From the NCBI RefSeq assembly GCF_008831045.1, contig NZ_WAJS01000011.1:1-64000 (forward strand): DNA of 64,000 nt, written 5' to 3'. The DNA is from Adlercreutzia muris. Lineage in GTDB: Bacteria > Actinomycetota > Coriobacteriia > Coriobacteriales > Eggerthellaceae. The DNA is not shown here. Below: more notes on the stretch, generated by a model. The model was not told the origin of the DNA, did no database searches, and saw only the letters and a program-made list of their open reading frames with translations. Positions within the stretch are counted from its first letter, which is position 1.

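Noticed and set aside
1-64000. tRNA, rRNA, transposase or phage genes
   Set aside because: None seen on either strand; apart from the 236-bp gap at 4309-4544 the window is fully coding for the two surface proteins.

Overview
The window is a stretch of high-GC DNA holding parts of only two genes, both on the minus strand and both coding for secreted, repeat-rich cell-surface proteins of a Gram-positive bacterium. The very high GC content, LPXTG-type sorting signal, SdrD_B-type repeats and gut-type surface domains (GAGIGGG beta-helix repeats, 'H-x-D-x-DG-x-CD-x-CG' cysteine repeats) suggest a high-GC anaerobe, most likely a gut coriobacterium (Eggerthellaceae-like). That taxonomic call is inference; no rRNA, tRNA or housekeeping gene is present to confirm it.

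About 93% of the window (4545-64000) is one uninterrupted reading frame. It enters at the right edge with its start outside the window and ends in an LPQTG cell-wall sorting signal. At least 19,817 codons are visible (roughly 2 MDa), which puts it among the largest bacterial genes. From N to C terminus the visible part has these regions: about 2,300 residues of unrecognised beta-rich sequence (57036-64000); a cluster of about four PASTA-like domains (55900-57035); a Tyr/Asn/His-rich region with Cys/His clusters (48351-55899); a jelly-roll-like domain (47970-48350); a long beta-rich stalk with a GDGS minisatellite (35613-47969); two SdrD_B units (33085-35612); a DUF11-like domain and a single PASTA domain (32270-33084); a helical, coiled-coil-like island (31341-32269); and a 26-unit SdrD_B array (4677-31340). 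This array is not a simple tandem repeat. Its units fall into four types, A, B, C and D, repeating in fixed order as a higher-order repeat of about 3.7-5.0 kb: four full ABCD cycles, one cycle lacking B, another full ABCD cycle, then a diverged tail. Two cysteine-rich arrays (17 and 18 Cys) are inserted in the last cycles near the wall anchor.

After the giant gene's stop codon, 236 bp of intergenic DNA carry two GC-rich hairpins (one with a UNCG tetraloop). The second abuts a clear promoter (TTGGCA-N18-TATAAT) for the next gene. That gene (1-4308, minus strand, 3' end outside the window) encodes a second surface protein with a signal peptide, a GAGIGGG-type beta-helix region, Ig-like domains and DUF11-like repeats. 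A run of nine C residues lies in its coding strand just after the signal peptide. Slippage by one base either way brings a stop within three codons, so the gene looks phase-variable.

The two proteins together look like a surface-adhesin locus: a huge wall-anchored fibre and a smaller, switchable companion. No mobile element, CRISPR array, RNA gene or plus-strand gene is supported. Very long plus-strand open frames (up to 5,072 codons) are antisense shadows that exist because the giant gene almost never uses TTA, CTA or TCA.
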